Shown: positions 59,701 through 60,954 of the stretch, piece by piece
Layout: each line of letters opens with the position of its first letter
How positions within the stretch are numbered: position 1 is the stretch's first letter
Source: Reticulitermes speratus
Lineage: Eukaryota > Arthropoda > Insecta > Blattodea > Rhinotermitidae
Direction of reading: 5' to 3'
DNA: 64,000 bases
Assembly: GCA_021186555.1 (NCBI GenBank)
Contig: JAJKFL010000007.1
Coordinates: 29,293,177-29,357,176 of the forward strand
Notes under the pieces: generated by a model
What the model was told of the DNA's origin: nothing
The model's database searches: none
Seen by the model: only the letters and a program-made list of their open reading frames with translations
Translations under genes and position numbers: made by a program

Positions 59701-60347
59701 TATAAGGACGGTAGATGGAACGTAAAGTGACATGAAGGACGAAAGGATTTAAACAGTACAAAAATGGATCAAAGGGGAAAAAACCCGGACAGCAAAAAAA
59801 AAAAATCCCGCCGGAGGGCATGGATGTCTGTCTGTTGTGAGTGTTGTGTGTTGTGTCAGGTAGAGGTCTCTGCGACGGGCTGGTCACTCGTCCAGGGAAT
59901 CCTACGACGTGTGGTGTGTCTAAGTGTGTGATCGTGAAGCCAGAAAAATGAGGCGGCCTAGGCCCCCAAGGGGCTGTCGAGCCATTGAGAAAAAAAAACG
60001 AAATAAACACATCGACAGTTAAAGAAGTTCCTCGATATTTTTAACAGAACATAATTCATTTAATTAAAAAATAAGTGAACTTCAAAGTAGCCATTACAGA
60101 AATGTATCCACGGATCCCCTGGAAACGGTCGCGAATCCCTTGGTGTCCGCGGAGCACACTTTGTGGAAGCACTGCTCTGGCACATTAACTTTACCACGAG
60201 GACTGTGAATGAGGTCTAAATGTGTTCTGTGATTTACTTACCTTGATTGTCCACAATAGAAGCGTTGGCTCGAATTCCATAGAAATACTTTACCAGCGTT
60301 TCGTCTCCTTCAGCCGCAGCAATGTGCAGCGCGGTCTGGCCCTCGCC
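5881..60347 (-). CDS. nompC: nompC (TRPN mechanotransduction channel), partial gene, 5' end outside window
   Basis: This is the overall span of the gene; exons are listed separately. NompC is the pore-forming TRPN cation channel of insect mechanosensory neurons, where the ankyrin-repeat domain acts as a gating tether to microtubules. Seen here: 24 ankyrin repeats, the post-ankyrin linker, a pre-S1 hydrophobic segment, six transmembrane helices, a pore loop with FFAVFG, S6 ending [14 protein letters not shown], the TRP helix ([14 protein letters not shown]) and a conserved tail ([30 protein letters not shown]). All introns are GT-AG and every junction keeps phase. With the distal last exon the window encodes about 1,501 residues, allowing for one missing base in exon 20. 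Ankyrin repeats 6 to 29, by comparison with the 29 of the fly protein, are present. The family assignment is very secure. No promoter or start codon is visible. Confidence 0.97.
6670..6805. repeat. dispersed repeat R1, copy 2
   Basis: Second copy of the repeat at 4385-4520, in the same orientation. It lies in the intron between the two alternative last exons. Divergence between the copies is substantial. Confidence 0.5.
7794..8038. mobile_element. non-autonomous hAT element (245 bp)
   Basis: Inverted ends CAGTGGCATAGCTAGG and CCTAGCTATGTCCCTG, flanked by 8-bp direct repeats CCTTGAAG (7786-7793) and CCCTGAAG (8039-8046), one mismatch. The 8-bp duplication and CAG...CTG termini are diagnostic of hAT transposons. 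No transposase is present. It sits in the intron between the two last exons. Confidence 0.9.
8047..9230. other. intron or 3' flank between last exons, nothing recognised
   Basis: AT-rich DNA with an A run near 8990-9001. No exon-like sequence recognised in it. It lies between the candidate poly(A) site of exon A and the hAT element. Confidence 0.45.
9280..9285 (-). promoter_or_regulatory. candidate poly(A) signal for last exon A
   Basis: AATAAA on the minus strand about 350 bases after the exon A stop. It would let transcripts end before exon B. In AT-rich DNA this hexamer also occurs by chance, so support is modest. Confidence 0.4.
9639..9781 (-). CDS. nompC: nompC alternative last exon A (proximal, short tail)
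   Basis: Encodes [20 protein letters not shown], then [20 protein letters not shown] and RGDYD before a TGA stop. Acceptor GTCCACAG; it enters with two bases of a split Asp codon, exactly like exon B. It matches exon B at 29 of 46 aligned residues, so the two arose by duplication. It ends about 24 residues before the end of the B tail and lacks the acidic extension. A candidate poly(A) signal follows at 9280-9285. Both exons keep the conserved motifs, which argues against either being a relic. Confidence 0.9.
9782..13560. other. intron upstream of last exon A, mostly unassigned
   Basis: Apart from a purine-rich AG/AAG tract at 10150-10205 and a weak LINE 3' end at about 10215-10320, I recognise no feature here. 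No third tail exon with the [11 protein letters not shown] motif was noticed. Confidence 0.45.
10215..10320 (+). repeat. RTE-like LINE 3' end, weak copy
   Basis: Carries the order of words seen in better copies (a block ending in GGATTCCATGAAG after a stretch like [17 protein letters not shown]). Short and divergent, so tentative. Confidence 0.35.
13570..13616 (+). repeat. 47-base uninterrupted G tract
   Basis: Forty-seven consecutive G residues on the plus strand (C on the gene's sense strand), inside the intron upstream of last exon A. Such a run can fold as a G-quadruplex or i-motif and is usually length-polymorphic. The stated length may be an assembly estimate. Confidence 0.95.
13617..15220. 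other. intron, nothing recognised
   Basis: No exon, RNA gene or transposon with recognisable ends. The open frames here are short and of biased composition. Confidence 0.45.
15220..15470. repeat. trinucleotide microsatellites (ATT and ATC/CAT)
   Basis: Two (ATT)n arrays (about 15220-15250 and 15428-15467) with an (ATC)n tract at 15310-15352 between them. Simple-sequence expansion, no coding meaning. Confidence 0.9.
15834..16467. mobile_element. probable non-autonomous hAT element (634 bp)
   Basis: Ends CAGTGCAGAGCAACC and, inverted, CAGTGATGAGCAACG. The flanking 8-mers GTCTTGGT (15826-15833) and GCCTAGGT (16468-16475) agree at six of eight positions. The GGCC-rich subterminal blocks resemble other hAT elements. 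The interior has no transposase. The target duplication is imperfect, so this is probable rather than certain. Confidence 0.6.
17010..17285 (-). repeat. tRNA-derived SINE family S1
   Basis: Minus-oriented copy. The tRNA-like head with a B-box-like block is at 17228-17285 and the tail CATGCCATGAAGGCATATGGG at about 17030-17050. The body holds the family words CATTCTTAA, CCCCCAGTACACATTGAAT and TGGATACTTTGGAGAA. Copies recur at 26200, 31168, 33759, 34735 and 60410. Confidence 0.75.
17923..18048 (-). CDS. nompC: nompC window exon 21: C-terminal tail
   Basis: Encodes [20 protein letters not shown], then a basic stretch with [13 protein letters not shown], ending VAPK plus one base. [10 protein letters not shown] and GAKWL are conserved tail motifs of NompC. 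Acceptor ATTACAG, donor G|GTTAGT. Its final G joins AC of either last exon to make Asp, so both alternative ends fit. A trinucleotide-rich tract sits immediately upstream in the intron (18060-18215). Confidence 0.94.
18066..18215. repeat. trinucleotide tract (AGC, AAT, AAC) next to exon 21 acceptor
   Basis: Imperfect arrays of AGC, AGT, AAT and AAC triplets starting about 20 bases from the exon 21 acceptor. On the sense strand it is T-rich and may lengthen the polypyrimidine region. Confidence 0.85.
18593..19561 (+). mobile_element. hAT transposon remnant with hATC domain (969 bp)
   Basis: Termini TAGGGATGGGA and (inverted) TAGAGGTGGGA, flanked by perfect 8-bp duplications CATTTAAC (18585-18592 and 19562-19569). 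Subterminal regions are rich in repeated GATTCGA/TCGAATC words in both orientations, probable transposase-binding sites. At 18887-19009 a 40-residue open stretch ends in a stop and reads [20 protein letters not shown] then LVFLNKNLY, the C-terminal dimerisation domain of hAT transposases. The rest of the transposase has been lost, so it is an internally deleted copy that would need a transposase in trans. Confidence 0.93.
19228..19275. repeat. (ATT)n/(AAT)n microsatellite
   Basis: Imperfect ATT triplets inside the hAT remnant, downstream of the transposase C-terminal fragment. Confidence 0.8.
19570..21400. other. intron 20-21, nothing firmly recognised
   Basis: AT-rich sequence without exon-like or transposon-terminal signals that I can support. 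Confidence 0.45.
21405..21700 (-). repeat. RTE-like LINE C-terminus (sense to nompC)
   Basis: On the minus strand reads [20 protein letters not shown], then [18 protein letters not shown] and [11 protein letters not shown]. This is the decayed form of the widespread LINE ending IKSRRMRWAGHVARMGE...VLVGKPEGKRPLGRP..RWED.IKMDL. It is the only copy of this family found here in the same direction as nompC. Confidence 0.75.
22581..22927 (-). CDS. nompC: nompC window exon 20: pore loop, S6 and TRP helix, with a 1-bp frame break
   Basis: Encodes [17 protein letters not shown] (pore loop), [20 protein letters not shown] through [15 protein letters not shown] (S6), then the TRP helix [18 protein letters not shown]. 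The frame then breaks. The next codons give PHLSTS-stop, while the +1-shifted frame gives [20 protein letters not shown], which matches the NompC family and runs in phase into exon 21. The exon is 347 bp where 348 would keep frame. The break falls in a run of four G on the plus strand near 22641-22644. Acceptor ATGTTGCAG, donor G|GTGAGC. A sequencing or assembly indel is the likeliest cause; a real frameshift allele cannot be excluded. Confidence 0.93.
23045..25200. other. intron 19-20
   Basis: No alternative pore exon was seen. A segment at 24260-24375 (AGTCTTCTGGGATGTAATGCCGTGTCATTGG, then CCAAGGGTCAAGCAG) is a decayed member of the foldback family described at 49739 and 60955. Confidence 0.5.
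24260..24375. repeat. foldback family F1, decayed partial copy
   Basis: Contains CTTCTGGGATGTAATGCCGTGTCATT, matching the arm consensus CTTCTGGGTTATTACACGGCGTCGTGT of the better copies. Its centre and second arm are eroded. Confidence 0.5.
25215..25460 (-). CDS. nompC: nompC window exon 19: S5-pore extracellular linker, skippable
   Basis: Encodes [20 protein letters not shown]..., [20 protein letters not shown] and [10 protein letters not shown], a hydrophilic insert between S5 and the pore loop. At 246 bp with phase 1 on both sides it can be skipped in frame, joining exon 18 to exon 20 with the same FSEV junction. There are two in-frame acceptors nine bases apart (ATTCAG ending at 25461 and ACAACAG ending at 25452), which would add or drop three residues. 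A 54-bp perfect palindrome lies 13 bp upstream in the intron. Confidence 0.93.
25474..25527. repeat. perfect 54-bp palindrome in intron 18-19
   Basis: Arms of 27 bases with no spacer, centred between 25500 and 25501 (GCAGACAAATGTACACA and its complement). It could form a hairpin in the pre-mRNA 13 bases upstream of the exon 19 acceptor. Confidence 0.97.
25954..26098 (-). CDS. nompC: nompC window exon 18: S5
   Basis: Encodes [20 protein letters not shown] (S5), then an extracellular stretch [20 protein letters not shown] ending ATFSE. Acceptor TTTTAAAG, donor G|GTAAGT, phase 0 in and phase 1 out. The last ten exon bases, TTCAGTGAAG, are identical to the last ten of exon 19. Confidence 0.95.
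26200..26490 (-). repeat. tRNA-derived SINE family S1
   Basis: Minus-oriented, fuller copy: tail CATGAAGGCATATAGGGG near 26230, body CACTGAATAGAAGGCTGGGTGG, tRNA-like head GGGATTCAAACCCCGAAGC with AGCCTAGTCATTATACCGAC near 26430-26485. It lies in intron 17-18. Confidence 0.8.
26665..26800. repeat. foldback family F1, decayed copy
   Basis: Arms GACTTCTGGGATATAATGCTG (26668 on) and GTCCCAGAAGACTTAAA (about 26775-26791) in inverted orientation, around a centre with CCTTCATCTTCAGGATCAAG. Same architecture as the copy at 60955-61175. Confidence 0.6.
26800..27960. other. intron 17-18, nothing recognised
   Basis: No exon-like stretch or transposon terminus that I can support. Confidence 0.4.
28012..28315 (-). 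CDS. nompC: nompC window exon 17: S2 to S4
   Basis: Encodes [20 protein letters not shown] (S2), the hydrophobic [19 protein letters not shown] (S3) and [20 protein letters not shown] (S4). It then gives [17 protein letters not shown], which starts the S4-S5 linker. Acceptor TTTCCAG, donor AAG|GTATGC. 304 bp: one split base then 101 codons. Confidence 0.96.
28445..28650 (+). repeat. RTE-like LINE 3' end (antisense)
   Basis: Holds GGGAGACCTAGGCACAGATGGAAAATAATATT ([11 protein letters not shown]) followed by KMDFRE-like and [19 protein letters not shown]-like sequence, in the same order as the other 3' ends. Truncated and decayed. Confidence 0.65.
28650..29230. other. intron 16-17 remainder, nothing recognised
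   Basis: AT-rich DNA. The open frame 28761-29015 has no family signature and low complexity. Confidence 0.45.
29232..29473 (-). CDS. nompC: nompC window exon 16: pre-S1 segment and S1
   Basis: Begins [12 protein letters not shown], followed by two hydrophobic segments: [15 protein letters not shown] (read as the pre-S1 elbow) and [17 protein letters not shown] (read as S1). Ends at PKLLPYW with the Trp codon split TG|G. Acceptor TAACTAG, donor TG|GTATGT. 242 bp, phase 0 in, phase 2 out. Confidence 0.95.
29672..29760. repeat. (CT)n - (A)n - (AG)n hairpin-forming simple sequence
   Basis: About 16 CT repeats, then about 28 A residues, then AG repeats with one GGGG interruption. The CT and AG arms are complementary and can form a stem of roughly 28 bp around a poly(A) loop. 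It lies 200 bp upstream of exon 16. Confidence 0.95.
29765..30016 (+). repeat. non-LTR retrotransposon 3' end with (ATACA)n tail
   Basis: AT-rich 3' UTR-like sequence ending GGATGAAAATAAATACAATACAATACAATACAAC. The pentamer array after AATAAA is a typical LINE 3' tail. No coding part is visible, so the clade is unknown. Confidence 0.6.
30017..30840. other. intron 15-16 remainder, nothing recognised
   Basis: Block 30190-30420 resembles 36790-37000 (words GTTATGCTCCTG, AGAATTAATTAAAA, CTGGGCAA, AAAGCAAAACA), so it is probably an unclassified dispersed repeat. Nothing else recognised. Confidence 0.45.
30190..30420. repeat. dispersed repeat R2, copy 1
   Basis: Shares ordered words with 36795-36995: GGGTTATG(C/T)TCCTG, AATTAATTAAAA, AATGTTCAT-like, and TTGTTAAAGCAAAACA, then GGGCAA(C/T). 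Same orientation in both places. No terminal structure identified. Confidence 0.6.
30851..31057 (-). CDS. nompC: nompC window exon 15: linker helices
   Basis: Encodes [20 protein letters not shown], then a helical stretch with [20 protein letters not shown], ending VVQRYLQ. 69 codons, phase 0-0. Acceptor TGTAG, donor CAG|GTAAGT. Highly conserved linker helices of NompC. Confidence 0.95.
31168..31425 (-). repeat. tRNA-derived SINE family S1
   Basis: Minus copy: tail CATATGAGGATGTG near 31200, body TACCCACTGTAAAGGGGGCTG, head GGGAACTGAATCTCAGGTCATCC with ATTTCACTGATTGAACTACGC at 31360-31425. In intron 14-15. Confidence 0.72.
31755..31914. mobile_element. 160-bp foldback element with ~65-bp inverted arms
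   Basis: Ends TGGACAAG and CTTGTCCA. The arms contain AAAATCAATAACAGTCTCAA and ACAATAGAGTCCGTATAT in inverted orientation with a few mismatches, around a short centre near 31820-31845. No coding capacity; MITE-like. Target duplication not clear. Confidence 0.85.
31920..32115 (+). repeat. RTE-like LINE 3' end (antisense)
   Basis: Contains GGAAGACAGTATTAAAATACG, GTTGATTTCAACTGGCTTAGGACAGGG and GGTAATCGAAACCT, the DSIKI...DFNWLRTG...NRNL pattern of the family. It ends about 20 bases before the exon 14 donor. Confidence 0.65.
32136..32267 (-). CDS. nompC: nompC window exon 14: linker domain
   Basis: A 44-codon phase 0-0 exon encoding [20 protein letters not shown], then [14 protein letters not shown] and ending IYIVLSTK. 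This is the linker between the ankyrin spring and the membrane domain, which contacts the TRP helix in TRPN structures. Acceptor TTTGTGCAG, donor AAA|GTAAGT. Confidence 0.95.
32268..33755. other. intron 13-14, nothing recognised
   Basis: No exon-like or terminal-repeat signals that I can support. Confidence 0.45.
33759..33940 (-). repeat. SINE family S1, head-truncated
   Basis: Tail and body words only: GTGCATGCTATGAAGGCATATGGGG, GGTATAGCTCCATTCACCCTTAA, CCCACTGAATAGGAGGCTGG and CCTGGACACTTTGGAA. The tRNA-like head is missing. Confidence 0.75.
34058..34264 (-). CDS. nompC: nompC window exon 13: last two ankyrin repeats
   Basis: Encodes [20 protein letters not shown]... and [20 protein letters not shown]..., ending SLLEDKR. 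Acceptor GTTACAG, donor AGG|GTGAGA; 69 codons, phase 0-0. These are the repeats closest to the membrane in the TRPN fold. Confidence 0.96.
34735..35060 (+). repeat. SINE family S1, plus orientation
   Basis: Starts with a tRNA-like head (GCAATAACTCAGTCGG A-box-like, GTGGTTTGATTCCTGGC B-box-like), then the body GGACCACCCAGTTTCCTCTTC... and GTTCAGAATGAGTGGG, ending near CATGATAGCTATGAC. The long overlapping open frames on both strands here are by-products of this repeat. Confidence 0.8.
35745..36010 (-). mobile_element. tRNA-derived SINE family S2 with target duplication
   Basis: Flanked by TTTCATATA at 35736-35744 and 36011-36019. Minus orientation: head CCCCCGGCGGGATTTGAACCC (B-box) and GCCTTAGACCACGCAGCCA (A-box) at 35930-36005; body GTAGGACTCCTCTGGACGAG and AGAGACCTCTACCTGACA; T-rich end (A tail) at 35745-35755. 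The same family occurs in plus orientation at 59603-59997. Confidence 0.9.
36160..36200 (-). repeat. hammerhead-core-like motif
   Basis: On the minus strand CTGAGGAT, a short stem GGC...GCT, then GAAATG. It follows the pattern CTGANGA-stem-GAAA seen in other repeats in this window. Flanked by otherwise unassigned intron DNA. Confidence 0.35.
36428..36559. repeat. 44-bp tandem triplication covering the exon 12 donor
   Basis: Three head-to-tail copies (36428-36471, 36472-36515, 36516-36559) of a unit running from AACCACTTCT to GCATTAATT. Each holds the exon end and a GTGAGT donor. Copy 3 contains the true exon 12 end. Reading through to copy 2 meets an in-frame TAA within nine codons. Confidence 0.97.
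36541..36738 (-). CDS. nompC: nompC window exon 12: two ankyrin repeats
   Basis: Encodes [18 protein letters not shown]... and [17 protein letters not shown]..., ending EINATDK. Acceptor TTTGTTAG, donor AAG|GTGAGT; 66 codons, phase 0-0. The donor and the last exon bases are part of a 44-bp unit repeated three times in tandem (36428-36559). The copy attached to the exon is the only one that gives an open frame into exon 13. Confidence 0.95.
36795..36995. repeat. dispersed repeat R2, copy 2
   Basis: Matches 30190-30420 through GGGTTATGTTCCTGCAAATCACAA, AAGAATTAATTAAAA and TTGTTAAAGCAAAACAAC. Unclassified. Confidence 0.6.
37501..37700 (-). CDS. nompC: nompC window exon 11: ankyrin repeats
   Basis: Finishes the preceding repeat ([16 protein letters not shown] with the [13 protein letters not shown] insert), then [20 protein letters not shown]..., ending AATTEN. 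Acceptor TGTTTCAG, donor AAT|GTATAC. The donor has an unusual +5 base, so it may be weak. Confidence 0.94.
38124..38268 (-). CDS. nompC: nompC window exon 10: ankyrin repeats
   Basis: Encodes [20 protein letters not shown]... and the start of [15 protein letters not shown]. Acceptor TTGTAG, donor G|GTGTGT, a weaker donor than its neighbours. Phase 0 in, phase 1 out, with G plus AT of the next exon making Asp. Confidence 0.94.
38270..39670. other. intron 9-10, nothing recognised
   Basis: No repeat with known ends and no exon-like stretch that I can support. Confidence 0.45.
39677..39883 (-). CDS. nompC: nompC window exon 9: two ankyrin repeats
   Basis: A 207-bp phase 0-0 exon encoding [20 protein letters not shown]... 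and [20 protein letters not shown]..., ending CTDENK. Acceptor TTTCAG, donor AAG|GTATGT. Boundaries coincide with repeat boundaries. Confidence 0.96.
40134..40380 (-). CDS. nompC: nompC window exon 8: ankyrin repeats
   Basis: Continues the previous repeat ([14 protein letters not shown]), then [15 protein letters not shown]... and [15 protein letters not shown]..., ending MACTK. Acceptor GTGACACAG, donor AAG|GTGAGC. Length 247 bp: one split-codon base then 82 codons, phase 0 exit. Confidence 0.95.
40385..41685. other. intron 7-8, mostly unassigned
   Basis: Contains at 41230-41275 a motif GATGGTCATCATGACTGAAACATG whose halves pair (GGTCA/TGACT) before GAAAC, like the other hammerhead-core-like motifs. 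Otherwise nothing recognised. Confidence 0.45.
41690..41885 (+). repeat. RTE-like LINE 3' end (antisense)
   Basis: Words TATAAATGGGATAAAAATATTAAA, GGATTAAACTGGCTCAGGACAAGG and AAACTTAAAGTACCATAA follow the family order ([20 protein letters not shown]-stop). Confidence 0.7.
41944..42314 (-). CDS. nompC: nompC window exon 7: four ankyrin repeats
   Basis: The longest exon in the window (371 bp). It encodes [17 protein letters not shown]..., [16 protein letters not shown]..., [16 protein letters not shown]... and [20 protein letters not shown]. Acceptor CTTACAG, donor AA|GTATGT. It ends in phase 2; AA plus the next G gives Lys. Confidence 0.96.
42950..43530 (+). repeat. non-LTR retrotransposon C-terminal fragment
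   Basis: Open frame 43086-43439 reads [40 protein letters not shown], then [20 protein letters not shown] and [14 protein letters not shown]-stop. The C-x2-C...H-x4-C knuckle and the surrounding words are the extreme C-terminus of an RNase H-bearing Jockey/I-type LINE. The 3' UTR ends in CAACCCATTATCTACTT. The upstream enzyme domains are absent (5' truncated). Confidence 0.85.
43826..44083 (-). CDS. nompC: nompC window exon 6: two long ankyrin repeats
   Basis: Encodes [20 protein letters not shown]... and the following long repeat [19 protein letters not shown]..., ending TTKQ. Acceptor TTTACAG, donor CAG|GTAAGA. A phase 0-0 exon of 86 codons. Both repeats carry insertions in their loops, as in the fly protein at the same place. 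Confidence 0.95.
44395..44540 (-). repeat. SINE-like repeat, unclassified
   Basis: Minus orientation; holds GGGATGGAACCTGGGCC (B-box-like) and GACTGGCTGCCTGCACCATGGCATGGCC (A-box-like). Similar style to S1 but with a different body. Confidence 0.5.
44585..44800 (+). repeat. RTE-like LINE 3' end (antisense)
   Basis: Contains GGAAGACGTAGGCACAGAACAGAGTATATGG ([10 protein letters not shown]), ATTTACAAGGTTCAGAATAGGATCCAATGGTGG and a final GGACTCTACTCCATGAAG, which is shared with the copy ending at 58400. Confidence 0.65.
45522..45730 (-). CDS. nompC: nompC window exon 5: two ankyrin repeats
   Basis: Encodes [19 protein letters not shown]... and [15 protein letters not shown]..., ending PLCKSK. 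Acceptor GTAAACCAG, donor AAG|GTAATC. Length 209 bp: two bases of a split codon, then 69 codons. The phrase [20 protein letters not shown] is one of the most conserved stretches of insect NompC as I remember the family. Confidence 0.96.
45735..46845. other. intron 4-5, nothing recognised
   Basis: No exon-like or repeat-terminal signals that I can support. Confidence 0.45.
46850..46943 (-). CDS. nompC: nompC window exon 4: one ankyrin repeat
   Basis: Encodes the repeat [20 protein letters not shown]... to HVTG. Acceptor GTGCTGCAG, donor G|GTGAGT. It starts in phase 0 and ends in phase 1; the final G joins GA of the next exon to give Gly. It lies after the 8.7-kb intron. Confidence 0.95.
47095..47220 (+). 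repeat. RTE-like LINE 3' end (antisense), short
   Basis: Words AATTTGTCTGGGTCAGGACAGGG, GGTAATGAATCTTTGGGTTCG and AGGAATTTGACTAACGACAG match the end of the family (NLSGSGQG...VMNLWVR). Confidence 0.6.
47225..49005. other. intron 3-4, unassigned part
   Basis: Nothing recognised as exon or classified element. Confidence 0.4.
49015..49070 (-). repeat. hammerhead-core-like motif
   Basis: Minus strand CTGACGA, then a perfect stem CGGTGC/GCACCG around ATTG, then AAACATGTCGG. CTGACGA fits the conserved CUGANGA box exactly. Confidence 0.4.
49567..50296. mobile_element. non-autonomous hAT element (730 bp) nested in LINE B
   Basis: Ends CAGCGATGCACAA and (inverted) CAGTAGTGAGCAA. Target duplications CCTTAAAC (49559-49566) and CTTTAAAC (50297-50304), one mismatch. 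Removing it restores the LINE frame WFK-ETLRR, which independently supports the ends. It itself contains foldback copy 49739-49850. Confidence 0.85.
49739..49850. mobile_element. foldback family F1, compact copy nested in the hAT element
   Basis: Perfect 30-bp arms at 49771-49800 and 49805-49834 (CTTCTGGGTTATTACACG and complement) around a 4-base spacer. The outer flank CCTTGATTTCAGGCTTCTGCCACAATGTTGATG matches, in inverse orientation, the flank of the copy at 60955-61175. The centre found in longer copies has been deleted. Confidence 0.9.
50728..50835 (+). repeat. foldback family F1, one-armed copy with hammerhead-core-like centre
   Basis: Reads CCGTGAGGATGGGACCGATACG, then TTGTCCCGAAACGTCGG, then TACCACACGACGCCGCGTAATA and CCCCAGAAGACCGCAGATTTC. 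GGGAC and GTCCC pair directly before GAAAC. It is the right half of the complete copy at 60955-61175. Confidence 0.75.
50862..50965 (+). repeat. repeat with hammerhead-core-like motif
   Basis: Contains CTGAAGATGGCGAGATAATAGCGCCGAACC: CTGAAGA, stem GGCG/CGCC, then GAAC. Flanks differ from family F1. Confidence 0.4.
51158..51278 (-). CDS. candidate first coding exon (unknown gene or alternative nompC start)
   Basis: A 121-bp open stretch from an ATG reads [20 protein letters not shown] then [20 protein letters not shown] and ends at a strong donor A|GTAAGTG, in phase 1. Composition is ordinary protein-like, unlike nearby repeat-derived frames, and the DNA upstream is CpG-rich with promoter-like motifs. 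I do not recognise the protein. It could begin a nested gene, or an alternative nompC transcript; its phase does not fit exon 4 but does fit exon 5. It may also be chance. Confidence 0.35.
51340..51650. promoter_or_regulatory. candidate CpG-rich, possibly bidirectional promoter in intron 3-4
   Basis: Locally GC- and CpG-richer than its surroundings. It carries ETS-like sites ACTTCCT (51504-51510) and AGGAAGTG (51552-51559) and a half CRE GTGACGT (51566-51572). Facing away on the plus strand is a strong donor, CGGCAGGAA|GTAAGT, at 51641/51642; on the minus side lies the candidate exon above. Housekeeping bidirectional promoters often look like this. No transcript evidence is available here. 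Confidence 0.35.
51800..55110 (-). mobile_element. LINE (family C) with ORF1-like esterase domain, endonuclease and partial RT
   Basis: Minus strand, in order. The first frame (55100-54477) has an SGNH-hydrolase signature: [10 protein letters not shown] and [10 protein letters not shown], as found in ORF1 of CR1/L2-like LINEs. Then endonuclease remains ([14 protein letters not shown], 53470 region). Then [20 protein letters not shown] and [26 protein letters not shown] with [17 protein letters not shown], and finally [13 protein letters not shown] near 51860. A SINE interrupts the RT (51961-52270). The palm with the catalytic Asp pair and the C-terminus are missing, and the frame has many stops, so it is inactive. 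Confidence 0.85.
51961..52270 (-). mobile_element. tRNA-derived SINE family S3 nested in LINE C, with 13-bp target duplication
   Basis: Flanked by AACCTTTTCGAAA at 51948-51960 and 52271-52283. The minus-strand head holds the B-box-like GGTCGCGGGTTCGATTCCCG and A-box-like TGGTGCAGTTGGTTGAGGC. Removing it joins the RT reading frame across the site ([17 protein letters not shown]), confirming insertion into the LINE. Confidence 0.93.
55644..55742 (-). CDS. nompC: nompC window exon 3: one ankyrin repeat
   Basis: A 99-bp phase 0-0 exon encoding exactly one 33-residue repeat, [14 protein letters not shown]... to KVDVTTN. Acceptor TGTTACAG, donor AAT|GTAAGT. Being symmetric and exactly one repeat long, it could be skipped without breaking frame. 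It is followed by an 8.7-kb intron full of mobile elements. Confidence 0.95.
55820..56016 (-). CDS. nompC: nompC window exon 2: two ankyrin repeats
   Basis: Encodes two repeats, [13 protein letters not shown]... and [14 protein letters not shown]..., ending at MPNK. The acceptor is TTCACAG and the donor AAG|GTAACT. Length 197 bp: enters with two bases of a split codon and leaves in phase 0, matching both neighbours. The exon ends exactly at a repeat boundary. Confidence 0.95.
56030..56550. other. intron 1-2, unassigned part
   Basis: Contains a short ATG/AAT-rich tract near 56355-56385. Nothing else recognised. Confidence 0.45.
56561..57046. mobile_element. non-autonomous hAT element (486 bp), intact ends
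   Basis: Inverted ends CAGTGGTTCCCAAACTTTTT and CACTTTGGGAACCACTG, GC-rich subterminal blocks (CCGCCCCC, GCGCCCCCC), AT-rich centre, and a perfect 8-bp duplication GTATATAG (56553-56560 and 57047-57054). No coding capacity. Another copy enters the window end at 63949. Confidence 0.96.
57060..57990. other. intron 1-2, unassigned part
   Basis: Higher GC than most of the window, with no exon or transposon signature that I can support. Confidence 0.4.
58000..58400 (+). mobile_element. internally deleted RTE-like LINE copy (antisense)
   Basis: Starts with the block GGCCTCCAGATATGGCGGTTAG and CAATGGGTGGTCCTCTAGCTTGGGGG, which I associate with the 5' part of this LINE. It is then joined directly to the 3' end (GACCACTTGAAAAACCTAGGCG, ATAATATTAAAATATTTCTT, AACTGGCTCAG, AATGAACCTTAGGGTTTCCTAAAA). 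The reverse-transcriptase middle is missing, giving a SINE-sized derivative. Confidence 0.65.
58410..59585. other. intron 1-2, unassigned part
   Basis: A hammerhead-core-like motif occurs on the minus strand at about 59435-59465 (CTGAAGATGGCC...GTCGAAAA). A purine-rich stretch lies at 58680-58815. Nothing else recognised. Confidence 0.4.
59603..59997 (+). mobile_element. tRNA-derived SINE family S2, with 12-bp target duplication and internal insertion
   Basis: Flanked by ACGAAATAAACA at 59591-59602 and 59998-60009. Head: GCGCGGTCTAAGGCGTGGG (A-box) and GTGGGTTCGAATCCCACC (B-box). The body from 59806 matches the copy at 35745-36010 (GGTAGAGGTCTCTGCGACGG, GGCCTAGGCCCCC). About 130 bp in between (59680-59805) is extra. 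It ends in an A run and is bordered by near-repeats of CCCACCGGGGGCATGGATG, so a second retroposition into the SINE, or template switching, is likely. Confidence 0.9.
60242..60347 (-). CDS. nompC: nompC window exon 1: ankyrin repeat
   Basis: The most upstream exon found. It encodes one ankyrin repeat beginning [16 protein letters not shown] and ending VDNQ. The acceptor is preceded by CTGCTTGCAG and the donor is G|GTAAGT (on the minus strand). It starts in phase 0 and ends in phase 1, and its last base completes the Asp codon of the next exon. The preceding exons must lie beyond 64000: I see no further ankyrin exon between 60348 and the window edge. Confidence 0.93.
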
Positions 60348-60409
60348 CTGCAAGCAGAAATAATTATTTATTTTATATAAATTTTATTTTTATAGCTCAC
60401 ATATGCAGG

Positions 60410-60720
60410 AAGAGTCGGGAGGCTCAGTTTAGTGACTAGCTACGGGCTTGATAAAGGAGGAACGGTGGTTCGAGTCCCAGAAAGGGAAAGAGTCCTATTA
60501 TATCCGAAGCGTCCAGGCCGGACCTGGGGTCCCACTCAACCTCCTATGCAGTGGATTTTGGGGGGTTATTTCCTCTGGAATAAAGTGACCGGGGAGTGAA
60601 GTTGACCACTTCCATTTAGCGCCCAGTTTAAGAATGAGTGAAACTATATTTCTGCTCCTCAGCTTGGCTTCGTGGTATGCTAAGGGAGAACAGAAAGATG
60701 CAGGAAATATTCAGTAAAAC
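60410..60720 (+). repeat. SINE family S1, plus orientation
   Basis: Head GGCTCAGTTTAGTGACTAGC and GGTGGTTCGAGTCCCAG, body GGGGTCCCACTCAACCTCC, CGCCCAGTTTAAGAATGAGTG and end CTTCGTGGTATGCTAAG. It starts about 60 bases upstream of exon 1's acceptor. Confidence 0.75.
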
Positions 60721-60954
60721 TTTTAGTGTTGTAAAATTTCGGGCTATTGTTAAGGACAGGAATATTACTCGTATACGTGTATAAGGAGCCTAATAAGGAG
60801 AAGGTGAACATTTCTTATAGAAAGTAAGTGATGTATTTATTCTAAATGTTGAACCTTGGTCTGTATCAGCAGAGGTACTTTATGAGGTAAAAATCATGCT
60901 TACACTCTATTACGTCGAAAAATTAACCACCCAAAATCCACTCCTAAAACATGA

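Noticed and set aside
59573-60010. 145-codon minus-strand frame with proline-rich composition
   Set aside because: It is the antisense of SINE S2 with its A tail and target duplication; the composition is explained by the repeat.
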